The notes: generated by a model from the sequence alone, not told the origin. DNA of 64,000 nt from Verrucomicrobiia bacterium (GCA_035765895.1 DASTWL010000013.1:1-64000); one strand, 5' to 3'; shown: positions 42,053-50,494, counted from the stretch's first letter. Program-made: numbers and translations.

Positions 42053-42442
42053 GGAGCGAGAAGCTGGGAGCGAGCATGGGAACTCCAGCACGAAAGTTTC
42101 AAGATCTTTTGGTGTGGCAAAGGGCGCATGCGCTGGTGTTGAGCGTATACCAAATGACACGCGGATTCCCTCCCCGAAGAGCGGTTTGGGTTGAGTTCAC
42201 AATTGCGCCGGGCGGTGGTGTCCGTGCCGGCCAACATCGCCGAAGGTTTTCGGAAGCGGGGCACAGCGGACAAAGCGCGGTTCATGAACATCGCGCAAGG
42301 GTCTTTGGACGAAGTGCAGTATTATTTGATACTGACGCAGGATTTGAAATATGCCGATTGTAGCAAACTGCTCTCGGATTACGAGGAAGTCAGCAAAATG
42401 TTAAATGCTTACGAGCGGGCGATTCTATCTTCTCGCTCCTAG
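42050..42442 (+). mobile_element. IVS-like element: 12-bp inverted repeats around four-helix-bundle gene
   Basis: The element is bounded by AGGAGCGAGAAG (42052-42063) and its exact reverse complement (42429-42440). Both ends are built of NNRGRAG-type 7-mers in register, the same family as the palindromes at 37941 and 39539. It encloses a single broken gene for an S23/IVP-type four-helix-bundle protein. The 23S rRNA intervening sequences of several bacteria have this layout (terminal inverted repeats around an S23 gene) and are removed by RNase III. Here the element lies between BMC-P 3 and the aldolase, with no rRNA nearby, and ends directly at the aldolase ATG. Confidence 0.7.
42076..42442 (+). 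pseudogene. Four-helix-bundle (S23/IVP-type) protein, frameshifted
   Basis: The N-terminal part (frame of 42076) reads ARKFQDLLVWQRAHALVLSV with YQMTRGFPP, the standard opening of the family. The C-terminal part, in the +1-shifted frame, reads LSSQLRRAVVSVPANIAEGF to ILSSRS and ends at 42442. The frames meet in the C-run at 42172-42175. Deleting one C there would restore an uninterrupted protein (FPPEERFGLSSQ) of about 121 residues. So this is either a one-base pseudogene or a sequencing error in a homopolymer. These proteins are pentameric helical bundles related to Avd of diversity-generating retroelements and to 23S intervening-sequence proteins; they are thought to bind nucleic acid. Confidence 0.8.
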
Positions 42443-43546
42443 ATGCTCGATACTATGAATAAAGTCATCACAGCCCGGGACGTTGAGGAACTGATTCAGA
42501 AGGGCGGCTCGCTAAGTTCACTGCCGGGCGACGCGATCATCACGCCGTCGGCCCGTGACCTGATCCGTGATTTGGAAAACAAGGCCGCGTCCACCGGTGG
42601 CAACGGCGAGCCTGCCGCAGCCAAAGCGCCGAATGGCGATGTGGCCTACGTGGCCGGCGCGCACCTTGCTCCTCCGCCGGTGAAGTTGAATTCCAAGTCG
42701 CCGAAGCGTGAGTTGGAGGCGTTCTTCAACTCGGCTTACGCACACAGTCTGAAGGTTCAGATTTGCGAGATGGGCAAGCGTCTTTGGGCGCGCGAATACG
42801 TGGACGGCAACGGCGGCAACATGGCCATCCGTGTCGGCGAAGACATCGCCATCTGCACGCCCACGCTCGTCAGCAAAGGCTCGCTCAAGCCGGAGGACAT
42901 GTGCCTCGTGGATTTCGAGGGCACGCAACTGCTTGGCACAAAGAAGCGCACCAGCGAAATCCTGATGCACCTGCAGATGATGAAGCGCCAGCCCAATGCG
43001 GTTGCCACGTGCCACTGTCATCCGCCCTACGCCACGGCGTTCGCCATCGTCGGCGAGGCGCCGCCCACGTGCATGCTGCCGGAGTATGAAGTCTTTTGCT
43101 CCGTCGGTGTCGCACCGTATCGCACGCCCGGTTCGCCGGAGATGGGCAAGCTCGTCGCCGAGTTGACCGACCAATACAACACCATCCTCATGGCCAATCA
43201 CGGCGTCGTGACGTGGTCGCACAACAATATCGAGGAAGCTTACTGGCGGATGGAAATCATCGAGGCCTACTGCCGCACGATCGTCGTTGCGGCGCAACTC
43301 GGGAAGCCCATCAACACCTTCACGGGCCGGCAGATGAAGGACATTTTAAACATCAAGAAGAGCCTCGGTTACGTGGATCCACGCTACAACATGAAGGAGT
43401 GCGAGCTCTGCGACACGGGTGACTGGCGTCCGGGCGCAACCTGTGCTGTGCCGCCGCATTCTGATGTTTCCGGCCCCGCGCCCGATCCTGATGCGGAGAA
43501 ACTGGTGCAGGCCATTACTGACCAAATCCTTGCCAAGGGCGGGTGA
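42443..43546 (+). CDS. Class II aldolase (fuculose/rhamnulose-phosphate type) of the BMC
   Basis: This 367-aa zinc-dependent aldolase probably cleaves a deoxyhexulose phosphate to dihydroxyacetone phosphate and lactaldehyde. The zinc site is in TCHCHPPYATAF with a further His in ANHGVVTWSH. DGNGGNMAIRVGED and SKGSLKPEDM are typical of the family. An N-terminal extension of about 85 residues carries an amphipathic helix (VITARDVEELIQKGGSL), and the C-terminus ends in another (AEKLVQAITDQILAKGG). Both resemble encapsulation peptides. Translation begins at 42443, exactly at the end of the four-helix-bundle element; a second ATG at 42455 is possible. The exact sugar phosphate is not determinable. 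Confidence 0.92.
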   Translation: MLDTMNKVITARDVEELIQKGGSLSSLPGDAIITPSARDLIRDLENKAASTGGNGEPAAAKAPNGDVAYVAGAHLAPPPVKLNSKSPKRELEAFFNSAYAHSLKVQICEMGKRLWAREYVDGNGGNMAIRVGEDIAICTPTLVSKGSLKPEDMCLVDFEGTQLLGTKKRTSEILMHLQMMKRQPNAVATCHCHPPYATAFAIVGEAPPTCMLPEYEVFCSVGVAPYRTPGSPEMGKLVAELTDQYNTILMANHGVVTWSHNNIEEAYWRMEIIEAYCRTIVVAAQLGKPINTFTGRQMKDILNIKKSLGYVDPRYNMKECELCDTGDWRPGATCAVPPHSDVSGPAPDPDAEKLVQAITDQILAKGG

Positions 43547-43571
43547 TGCCTGCTAAAGCGGCAGGTGCCAC

Positions 43572-44204
43572 ATGCAGCCGTTACAGCATCTGTTCGACAA
43601 CAACCGGGCTTGGTCCGAGGGCATTCGTGCCGACAGACCCGATTTTTTCAAGAAGCTGTCGCTTCAGCAATCGCCGGAATATCTCTGGATCGGCTGTTCG
43701 GACAGCCGGGTTCCGGCCAACGAAATCGTGGGCCTTCTGCCGGGGGAAATCTTTGTGCATCGCAACATTGCAAATGTCGTGGTGCATGCCGATTTGAACT
43801 GCCTTTCCTGCATTCAATACGCCGTTGAAGTGTTGCGGGTGAAGCACATCATCGTGGTGGGGCACTACGGCTGCGGTGGCGTGCAGGCCGCTTACGAGAA
43901 CCTCAAGTTTGGCCTGGTGGACAACTGGCTGCGGCACGTGCAGGACGTCATGCAGAAGCACGCTGAATTGCTGGACCGCCTGCCGGCGGAGCAGCGGGTG
44001 GCGCGCTTGTGTGAGCTGAATGTGATTGAGCAGGCGCTGAACGTGACGCAGACCACGGTGGTGCGCAGCGCGTGGGAGCGCGGGCAGCCGCTGACCGTGC
44101 ACGGCTGGGTTTACAGTCTGCGGGACGGGCTGGTGCGTGATCTTCATGTCAGCGCCTCAAATGTGGAGAGAAGTTTTACCGTCAACGCCCGGGCCTTGCA
44201 ATAA
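43572..44204 (+). CDS. can: Beta-class carbonic anhydrase
   Basis: This 210-aa zinc enzyme interconverts CO2 and bicarbonate. The zinc ligands are in IGCSDSRVPAN (Cys, Asp) and VVGHYGCGGVQAA (His, Cys); VHRNIANVV lies between. It follows the aldolase by 25 bp on the same strand, so it may be read through from the BMC promoter. It has no encapsulation-peptide-like helix at either end. In carboxysomes a carbonic anhydrase is encapsulated, but nothing here shows encapsulation; a housekeeping role is equally likely. Confidence 0.93.
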   Translation: MQPLQHLFDNNRAWSEGIRADRPDFFKKLSLQQSPEYLWIGCSDSRVPANEIVGLLPGEIFVHRNIANVVVHADLNCLSCIQYAVEVLRVKHIIVVGHYGCGGVQAAYENLKFGLVDNWLRHVQDVMQKHAELLDRLPAEQRVARLCELNVIEQALNVTQTTVVRSAWERGQPLTVHGWVYSLRDGLVRDLHVSASNVERSFTVNARALQ

Positions 44205-44343
44205 GCCCGGCCGGCGTCGGCAGAACATTGGCTCCGTCGGGTGGAATGAGGCTCGACTTCAATGCTTTCCCCCTTAATTTGGCCCGAAGCTGACAGCTGG
44301 CATCAGTATTGCCATCGCAGCGGACGTAAATCACGGGCATCCG

Positions 44344-45438
44344 ATGAAAAAAATCCTGGTCATTGATGACGAAGAATGGTTGCGCGACATGGTCAAGATG
44401 GCCTTGGTCGAGCGCGGCTATGAGGTCATTGAAGCGGATAACGGCACGACCGGCATCGAAATCGCGCGGCGAGATTTGCCGGATCTCATCCTCTGTGACG
44501 TGCGCATGGAGCGGGTGGACGGCTACCTGACCCTCTCCACCCTGCGCAACGAACCGGCCACGGCGTCCATTCCCTTCATTCTCATCACCGGCATGGCCGA
44601 CACTGCCGGCATGCGGCACGGCATGGAACTCGGCGCCGACGATTATCTGCCCAAGCCCTTTACGTTGGACGCCCTGTATGCCGCCGTGGAAGCCCGGCTC
44701 AAAAAGGCGCAGGCGACCCGGGAGGAGGCGGAAAAGAAGCTTTCCGATTTGCGGGACAACATCAGCCTGATGTTGCCACACGAAATGCGCACGCCGTTGA
44801 ACGGCATTCTCGGTTTTGGCGAATTGTTGCAACTTTCCGCGGACTCGCTGACCCCCGCGGAGATCAGCGAGATGGGGCAGACCATTTACGAATCCGGCAA
44901 GCGCCTGGAGCGGCTGATCGACAATTTTCTCGTTTACGTGCAATTGGAAATCGCGGCCGCCGATCCCGACAAGGCCGCCGCCCTGCGGGGCAAGGTGACG
45001 CCGGTCGCGCGGCAGATTGTCGAGGAAAAGGCGCGCGCGACGGCCGCCGCCGCGGGCCGGAATGCCGATCTGCAATTGGAGCTTGCTGGAGTTTCCATGC
45101 CGATCGCGGAGGATTATCTGGCCAAGATGACCGAGGAGCTGCTGCAAAATGCCTTCAAGTTTTCCAAGCCAGGTTCGCCGGTGAAGGTGACGTTGGCCGC
45201 CTCGCCCACCAGCGTGTCATTGGCAATCAACGACCGCGGGCGCGGCCTGACGTCCGACCAGATCGCCCGCATCGGCGCTTACATGCAGTTCAATCGCCGG
45301 TCGCAGGAACAGCAGGGCGCCGGCTTGGGGCTCATCATTACAAAGCGCATCACCGAACTGCACGGCGGCACGCTGACGCTGGCCAGCAATGCGGAAGAGG
45401 GGACCACGGTGACGGTCAAACTTCCGCCGCCCGGCTAA
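44344..45438 (+). CDS. Hybrid response regulator-histidine kinase
   Basis: This 364-aa cytoplasmic protein has the receiver domain first (residues 1-120: ILVIDDEEWLRDM, LPDLILCDVRMERVDG with the Asp, LPKPF). A short coiled coil follows, then a HisKA domain with the phospho-His in LPHEMRTPLNGILGFGELLQ. The HATPase domain has LLQNAFKFSKPG (N box), INDRGRGL (G1) and GAGLGLIITKRI (G2). There is no membrane segment, so the signal must come from a soluble partner or from phosphotransfer onto the receiver. The stop overlaps the YggT-like gene on the other strand by four bases. Confidence 0.93.
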   Translation: MKKILVIDDEEWLRDMVKMALVERGYEVIEADNGTTGIEIARRDLPDLILCDVRMERVDGYLTLSTLRNEPATASIPFILITGMADTAGMRHGMELGADDYLPKPFTLDALYAAVEARLKKAQATREEAEKKLSDLRDNISLMLPHEMRTPLNGILGFGELLQLSADSLTPAEISEMGQTIYESGKRLERLIDNFLVYVQLEIAAADPDKAAALRGKVTPVARQIVEEKARATAAAAGRNADLQLELAGVSMPIAEDYLAKMTEELLQNAFKFSKPGSPVKVTLAASPTSVSLAINDRGRGLTSDQIARIGAYMQFNRRSQEQQGAGLGLIITKRITELHGGTLTLASNAEEGTTVTVKLPPPG

Positions 45439-46292
45439 AACAGCGGCAGTCGGGGGTAGAGCCAGGTCAGCCCGCGCTGGATGAATTCGGCGGCGACAAA
45501 GACCAGAGCAATGCCCACCAGTGGCGTGAAGTCTGCCATGCCGATGCGCGGAGTCCAGCCCAGCGGCTGCAGGAGTCGACGCGCCGTGGTGTTGATGAAG
45601 CCCCAGACCGGGTGATTGCCGAAGTAAATGTAATTGTTCAGCAGATGAAGCACCAGCACGGCCCCGATGAGGTGTTTCCAGGGCGGATAAGTGCTCAAGC
45701 TCAGCACACCCGCTTGTTGCAGCAACAGTGACCAGGTTTGCGCCCGGGGAACGATGCCCATCCGGGCCAGGAACGGTTCGCAGGCCAGCCACGCCAGTCC
45801 GGCGGCCAGCGCGGGGAGCAGCACTTTCAGCCACGCCGGCCAGCCGTGGATCGCACCCAGTTGGATGCGCAGGAACCGCACACAGGGTTCGGCATCCGCG
45901 TCGCGACCATGAACGACCGAAAGCAGAATTAGCATGCCGTAAAACAGGAGCAGCGTGCTGGCAAAGCTGCCCACGGAAAAAAGCATCATTCGCCACAGCA
46001 GATCACTGCGGAACGCAATCGTGATGGCTCCCAGATTGATTCCCGGCGTCCACTCCAATGCCTCGCCCAGCCACCAGTAAAAAAGACCGCGGAGGAACAG
46101 CAACGCGAAGAGCGCCACCAAGGAGGCGATGCTCATGAAGGAGCGGCTCAACTTGGAGTGACGGTTGGCTGACCGTAACGTGCCGGTCAGCGTGGCCGGC
46201 CGGCGCTGGCTGAGGGGATCAAAGGGGACGTAACGCCAGCTCACCCAGAGGAGCAGCCCCGCCAGATTCAGAATGAAGTCGAGCAGGGACAT
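45435..46292 (-). CDS. YggT-like membrane protein
   Basis: This 285-aa protein has about six membrane helices: LLDFILNLAGLLLWVSWRYV, FMSIASLVALFALLFLRGLF, LWRMMLFSVGSFASTLLLFY and a C-terminal group. The final 90 residues (NNYIYFGNHPVWGFINTTAR, LLQPLGWTPRI, DFTPLVGIALVFV) match the YggT pattern, and the N-terminal half is a second, degraded copy. YggT proteins are linked to cell division or osmotic balance, but without a defined activity. The gene is convergent with the hybrid kinase. Family assignment is moderate. Confidence 0.75.
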   Translation of the reverse strand: MSLLDFILNLAGLLLWVSWRYVPFDPLSQRRPATLTGTLRSANRHSKLSRSFMSIASLVALFALLFLRGLFYWWLGEALEWTPGINLGAITIAFRSDLLWRMMLFSVGSFASTLLLFYGMLILLSVVHGRDADAEPCVRFLRIQLGAIHGWPAWLKVLLPALAAGLAWLACEPFLARMGIVPRAQTWSLLLQQAGVLSLSTYPPWKHLIGAVLVLHLLNNYIYFGNHPVWGFINTTARRLLQPLGWTPRIGMADFTPLVGIALVFVAAEFIQRGLTWLYPRLPLF

Positions 46293-46354
46293 GCTTGGGC
46301 GAAGTTAAACGGTTTACTCAGTGAAAGCTCAAACAGGCGCAGATGGTGCACTGC

Positions 46355-46386
46355 CCTTTAACCATTTAACAATTCAACCATCCAAC
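46355..46386. repeat. Four tandem octamers after sucD
   Basis: Four 8-mers of form NNTYYAAC (CCTTTAAC, CATTTAAC, AATTCAAC and CATCCAAC) stand just beyond the sucD stop. They resemble the YATCAAC heptads, with one extra base per copy. Confidence 0.6.
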
Positions 46387-46396
46387 TCGTCCGCCC

Positions 46397-47296
46397 TCAC
46401 ATCATCTTCAACAATGTGTCCGCCATGTCGCTCGGCGTGGTGGCGACGCCAATGCCAGCGGCCTTGAATGCGGCGATCTTCGCTTCCGCTGTTCCCTTGC
46501 CACCGCTGACGATGGCGCCCGCATGACCCATGCGGCGTCCGGGAGGGGCGGTCGCACCCGCGATGAAGCCGGCGACCGGTTTGGTGCCGTTCTGCTTGAT
46601 CCATTCGGCCGCTTCTTCTTCCGCGCTGCCGCCGATTTCGCCGATCATGATGATGCCGGTCGTTTCCGGGTCGGCCATGAAGAGTTTGATGACATCGAGG
46701 TGCGATGTGCCGTTGACGGGGTCGCCGCCGATGCCCACGCAGGTGCTCTGGCCAACACCACGCGAGGTGAGCTGCCACACGGCCTCGTAGGTCAACGTGC
46801 CGGAGCGCGAGACGACGCCGATGTTGCCTTGCTTGTGGATGTAGCCGGGCGCGATGCCAATACGGCAGCCGCCGTGCGAATCCTTGCCCGTGCCGGGCGT
46901 GACGATGCCCGGGCAGTTCGGGCCGATGAGGCGCGTCTTGCTGCCGGCCATGCCCTGCTTGGCGCGGATCATGTCGCGAACGGGAATGCCTTCCGTGATG
47001 GCGACGACGAGATCAAGGCCAGCATCCACGCCTTCGAGAATCGCGTCGGCCGCGAAGGCGGGCGGAACGAACACAGCACTTGCCGTGGCACCGGTCTGCT
47101 TCACCGCATCGGCGACGGTGTCGAAGATGGGCACCTTGACGCCGTTGTGCTCGAAGACTTGCCCGCCTTTGCCGGGCGTGACGCCTGCGACGACGGCAGA
47201 GCCGTATTCGATGGAGAGTTTGGCGTGGCGCGCACCGAATTCGCCGGTGATGCCTTGCACGAGAACTTTGGTGTCGGGTTTAACGAGGATGGCCAT
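46397..47296 (-). CDS. sucD: Succinyl-CoA synthetase, alpha subunit
   Basis: This TCA-cycle enzyme makes ATP or GTP from succinyl-CoA. The 299-aa subunit has the CoA-binding Rossmann start [20 protein letters not shown], the ligase region [13 protein letters not shown], and the phosphohistidine loop [17 protein letters not shown] near residue 250. It is separated from sucC (47933-49135) by a VOC gene and a possible small gene, although alpha and beta are usually adjacent. Its start codon immediately follows a tract of AAATCNN heptads, with no clear ribosome-binding site. Assignment is firm. Confidence 0.98.
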   Translation of the reverse strand: MAILVKPDTKVLVQGITGEFGARHAKLSIEYGSAVVAGVTPGKGGQVFEHNGVKVPIFDTVADAVKQTGATASAVFVPPAFAADAILEGVDAGLDLVVAITEGIPVRDMIRAKQGMAGSKTRLIGPNCPGIVTPGTGKDSHGGCRIGIAPGYIHKQGNIGVVSRSGTLTYEAVWQLTSRGVGQSTCVGIGGDPVNGTSHLDVIKLFMADPETTGIIMIGEIGGSAEEEAAEWIKQNGTKPVAGFIAGATAPPGRRMGHAGAIVSGGKGTAEAKIAAFKAAGIGVATTPSDMADTLLKMM

Positions 47297-47332
47297 GGGA
47301 AATTTATGATTTCGGATTTGGGATTTATGATT
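47297..47332. repeat. AATCNNA heptad tract before sucD
   Basis: On the minus strand five 7-mers in register (AATCATA, AATCCCA, AATCCGA, AATCATA and AATTTCC) run to one base before the sucD ATG. The first copy covers the end of the upstream VOC gene, including its stop codon. No Shine-Dalgarno sequence is present. Confidence 0.8.
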
Positions 47333-47696
47333 GCTTCCGCTTGTGGATGCACAGCGTGTTGCCGTCGGGGTCGAAGGCCATCGCCATGTGGCACACGGGG
47401 GTTTCCATCGGTTCCATGCGGAACTTCACGTTATGCTGCTTGAGCGTGGCGATGGCGGCATCAAAATCTTCAACCTCCAGCGCAACCGAGCAGCCGTCCG
47501 GGCCGGGCTTGAACATCCCGGGCGCGCAGCCAATGGCCAGTGCACCGGGACCGATTTCGTATTCGGCCCACTGCGGACCGCCGGGCTCGCCGTAATGACT
47601 GGTGGGTTTCAGCCCCAGCACGCCCTCATAAAATTCGCGGGCGCGCTTCATGTCTGTGACGGCATAACAGCTGAAGGCAATTTCTTTGATTTTCAT
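47325..47696 (-). CDS. VOC-superfamily (glyoxalase-like) protein
   Basis: This 123-aa protein has the two-module VOC fold. [20 protein letters not shown] is the first strand and helix; [20 protein letters not shown] and [20 protein letters not shown] complete the second. The usual first His is replaced by Cys (SCYAV), and the last Glu by Asn (DPDGN), so metal binding is doubtful. It stands between sucC and sucD on their strand and is probably transcribed with them. Its stop codon lies inside a heptad tract. Function is unknown. Confidence 0.82.
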   Translation of the reverse strand: MKIKEIAFSCYAVTDMKRAREFYEGVLGLKPTSHYGEPGGPQWAEYEIGPGALAIGCAPGMFKPGPDGCSVALEVEDFDAAIATLKQHNVKFRMEPMETPVCHMAMAFDPDGNTLCIHKRKQS

Positions 47697-47711
47697 ACGA
47701 CTTCTTCCCGG

Positions 47712-47870
47712 TCACCAGAGTTGCGACAGAAATGAGAGCAGGCGGCGGGGTGCGGCGGCAAGCTTCAGCGCGTTGGTGCGGCGATGCTGCTGCGCGAGTT
47801 TAACCTGCTCTGCCTGTTTCACGACTTCCGTCTGGATTTCCACCAGGCGCCTCAACTGCTCAACGGTCAT
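47712..47870 (-). CDS. Possible small helical protein, 52 aa
   Basis: The frame from ATG 47870 gives [20 protein letters not shown] and then [20 protein letters not shown], a single amphipathic charged helix with a basic, Leu-rich end. A longer version from 47924 would begin with a Pro/Asp-rich leader. It lies between sucC and the VOC gene on the same strand, in a gap that would otherwise be empty. No domain is visible and there is no clear ribosome-binding site. It may be a true small protein, but the evidence is composition and context only. Confidence 0.4.
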   Translation of the reverse strand: MTVEQLRRLVEIQTEVVKQAEQVKLAQQHRRTNALKLAAAPRRLLSFLSQLW

Positions 47871-47932
47871 GTTGCCGTCGTGCAGGGGCTGATCGCCCGG
47901 TCTTGTTGGAACACCCGGATTCACCCAGCGAT

Positions 47933-49135
47933 TTACTTCACCGCTTTAACCACCTTCTGCGCCGCGTCGGCCATCGAGTCGCCGCTGATGATGGTCAGGC
48001 CGGATTCAGCCAGCGTCTTCTTGCCGGCGGCGACGTTGTTGCCCTCGAGGCGCACGACGAGCGGGAGCTTCAAGCCCGTTTCCTTGACGGCCGCGACGAT
48101 GCCGGTGGCGATGACGTTGCAATCCATGATGCCGCCAAAGATGTTCACGAAGATGGCCTTCACGCTCGGGTCGGTGAGAATGATCTTGAACGCCGCCGTG
48201 ACCTGGTCTTTGCTCGCGCCGCCGCCGACGTCGAGGAAGTTGGCCGGGCTGGCGCCGAAGTGCTGAATGATGTCCATCGTGGCCATCGCAAGGCCGGCGC
48301 CGTTGACGAGGCAGGCGATGGAACCGTCGAGCTTGATGTAATTCAGGTTGAACTTGCTCGCCTCGATTTCCAGCGGCGATTCCTCGGCCAGGTCGCGCAT
48401 CTCCTGGATGTCCTTGTGGCGGTAAAGCGCGTTGTCGTCGAGACCGATCTTGGCGTCCACGGCGATGATCTTCTCCTTACCATCGGGACCGATGCAGATG
48501 CAAAGGGGATTGATCTCGACGAGCGAGGCGTCGCATTCCCACCACGTCTTGTAAACACCGGCGATGAGCTTGGCGCACTGACTGGCGAGGTCGCCCTTGA
48601 GCCCGAGCGCAGCGGCGATCTTGCGGCCCTGCCACGCTTGGAAGCCCATCAGCGGGTCCACGTGTTCCTTGACGATTTTCTCGGGATGCTTTTCCGCCAC
48701 TTCCTCGATGTCCATGCCGCCTTCGGTGCTCGCCATGATGAGCGGCTGGCTTACGGCGCGGTCGAGGAGGACGGCGAGGTAGAATTCCTTTTTGATGTCC
48801 TCGGCGGCAGCAACGAGAATGGTGCCCACTACACGACCATCAGGCCCGGTCTGCTTCGTGATGAGCGTCTTGCCGAGCATGTTCTCGGCAAAGTTCACCG
48901 TGTCGGCGACGGATTTGGCGAGCTTCACGCCGCCCTGGAAGCCGTGCTTGAAGGTGCCTTTGCCGCGTCCGCCGGCGTGGATTTGCGACTTGATGACGGC
49001 GAGCTTGTGGCCCGCGGCGAACAGCTTTTCCGCGGCGGCTTTGGCTTCATCGACGGTCTTGCACGGCGAACCGGCGGGGACGGCGACGCCGTATTGGGCG
49101 AGGAGTTGCTTGGCTTGATACTCGTGGATGTTCAT
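47933..49135 (-). CDS. sucC: Succinyl-CoA synthetase, beta subunit
   Basis: This 400-aa subunit carries the ATP-grasp fold and binds nucleotide and succinate. It begins [19 protein letters not shown] and has [43 protein letters not shown] and [19 protein letters not shown]. All are standard. It is co-directional with gltA (69 bp upstream) and sucD downstream, making a TCA-cycle cluster. The intervening VOC gene separates it from its partner subunit. Confidence 0.98.
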   Translation of the reverse strand: MNIHEYQAKQLLAQYGVAVPAGSPCKTVDEAKAAAEKLFAAGHKLAVIKSQIHAGGRGKGTFKHGFQGGVKLAKSVADTVNFAENMLGKTLITKQTGPDGRVVGTILVAAAEDIKKEFYLAVLLDRAVSQPLIMASTEGGMDIEEVAEKHPEKIVKEHVDPLMGFQAWQGRKIAAALGLKGDLASQCAKLIAGVYKTWWECDASLVEINPLCICIGPDGKEKIIAVDAKIGLDDNALYRHKDIQEMRDLAEESPLEIEASKFNLNYIKLDGSIACLVNGAGLAMATMDIIQHFGASPANFLDVGGGASKDQVTAAFKIILTDPSVKAIFVNIFGGIMDCNVIATGIVAAVKETGLKLPLVVRLEGNNVAAGKKTLAESGLTIISGDSMADAAQKVVKAVK

Positions 49136-49204
49136 CGGAATTTCTTTGGCAAATGCGTTGCCCGCCGCGTGGAACGCGAGCGGAGGGTGACCCGGAGGAG
49201 CCGC

Positions 49205-50494
49205 TTATTTGCGGTCCCGAAGGGGCACGTAGTGGTTCAAGGTCGGACCGGTGTAAATCTGGCGGGGCCGGTTGATGCGCGAGCCGGAATCTTCCATCAC
49301 TTCCTTGAAGTTCGCGATCCAGCCCGGCATGCGCCCGATGGCAAACAGCACGGTGAACATTTCCACCGGAATCTTGAGGGCGCGCATGATGATGCCGCTG
49401 TAGAAGTCCACATTCGGATACAGCTTGCGCTCGACGAAGTAAGACTCCTGGAGTGCGGCCTCCTCGAGTTTCTTGGCGATGTCCAGCAGCGGGTCGGAAA
49501 TCTTCAAGGTTTCCAGCAGGTTGTCGCAGGCGCGCTTGATGATTTTCGCGCGGGGATCGTAATTCTTGTAAACCCGGTGACCGAAGCCCATCAGGCGTTT
49601 GCCGCTGTTTTTGTCCTTCGCCGCGGTGATGAATTTGGAGCCGTCATCGCCGGACTTGTGGATGTCCTCGAGCATTTCGAGCACGGCCTGGTTGGCACCG
49701 CCGTGCAGCGGCCCCCAGAGGGCACACACGCCTGCGGCGGCACTGGCAAACAGGTTTGCGCGGCTGGAAGCCACCATGCGCACGGTCGAGGTGGAGCAGT
49801 TTTGTTCGTGATCTGCGTGCAGCAGGAAAATCAGGTCGAGCGCCTTGACCGCGGCCGGATCGAGTTCGAAATCCTTCAGCGGATGCGAGAACATCATGTG
49901 CAGGAAATTCGCCGTGTATTTGTAGTCCGGCTTGGCGTAGATGATGGGCAGGCCGCGTGACGTGCGATACGCAAACGCCGCAATGGTCCGCACCTGTGAA
50001 ATGAGCCGGGCCGCCTGCAGGTCGAAGGACGCCTTCATCTCAGACGTCAGCAGTTCCGGATAAAAACAACTGGCCGCGTTGATCATGGACGACAGGATGG
50101 CCATCGGATGGGCGTTGGCGGGAAACGCCTCGAACTGCTGCTTCATGTCCTCGTGCAGCATCGAATTTTCCGTCAGCAGTTCGGAGAACCGGCGCAGCTC
50201 GGCTGGTGAGGGCAGGTGCCCCCAGATGATCAGGAACGCCGCCTCGATGAAGGAGCTCTTCTCGGCCACCTCCTCAATCGGGATGCCGCGATAGCGCAGG
50301 ATGCCCTGCTCGCCGTCAATGAACGTAATCGCGCTTTTGCAGGAACCGGTGTTGCCATAGCCGTCATCCAAGGTGATGTAACCCGTCTGTGCGCGCAGCT
50401 GCGAGATGTCGATGCCGCGCTCCTGTTCACTGCCTTCGACCACCGGGAATTGATAGGTCTTGTCTTCGATCTTCAGTTCAACTGTTTTTGCCAT
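49205..50494 (-). CDS. gltA: Citrate synthase
   Basis: This 429-aa enzyme condenses acetyl-CoA with oxaloacetate. It is the type II hexameric form: the N-terminal domain has VELKIEDKTYQFPVVEGSEQ and ILRYRGIPIEEVAEKSSF. Catalytic residues lie in LHADHEQNCSTSTVRMV (His), MGFGHRVYKNYDPRA (His, Arg) and FYSGIIMRALKIP (Asp replaced region). The start at 50494 has GGAG about eleven bases upstream; the frame is open to 50722 but without similarity. It is divergent from the amidase gene. Confidence 0.97.
   Translation of the reverse strand: MAKTVELKIEDKTYQFPVVEGSEQERGIDISQLRAQTGYITLDDGYGNTGSCKSAITFIDGEQGILRYRGIPIEEVAEKSSFIEAAFLIIWGHLPSPAELRRFSELLTENSMLHEDMKQQFEAFPANAHPMAILSSMINAASCFYPELLTSEMKASFDLQAARLISQVRTIAAFAYRTSRGLPIIYAKPDYKYTANFLHMMFSHPLKDFELDPAAVKALDLIFLLHADHEQNCSTSTVRMVASSRANLFASAAAGVCALWGPLHGGANQAVLEMLEDIHKSGDDGSKFITAAKDKNSGKRLMGFGHRVYKNYDPRAKIIKRACDNLLETLKISDPLLDIAKKLEEAALQESYFVERKLYPNVDFYSGIIMRALKIPVEMFTVLFAIGRMPGWIANFKEVMEDSGSRINRPRQIYTGPTLNHYVPLRDRK

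Noticed and set aside
36614-43546. Ethanolamine or glycyl-radical type microcompartment
   Set aside because: There is no ammonia lyase or glycyl-radical enzyme and no BMC-T or EutJ gene; a class II aldolase and DeoR regulator point to the sugar type.
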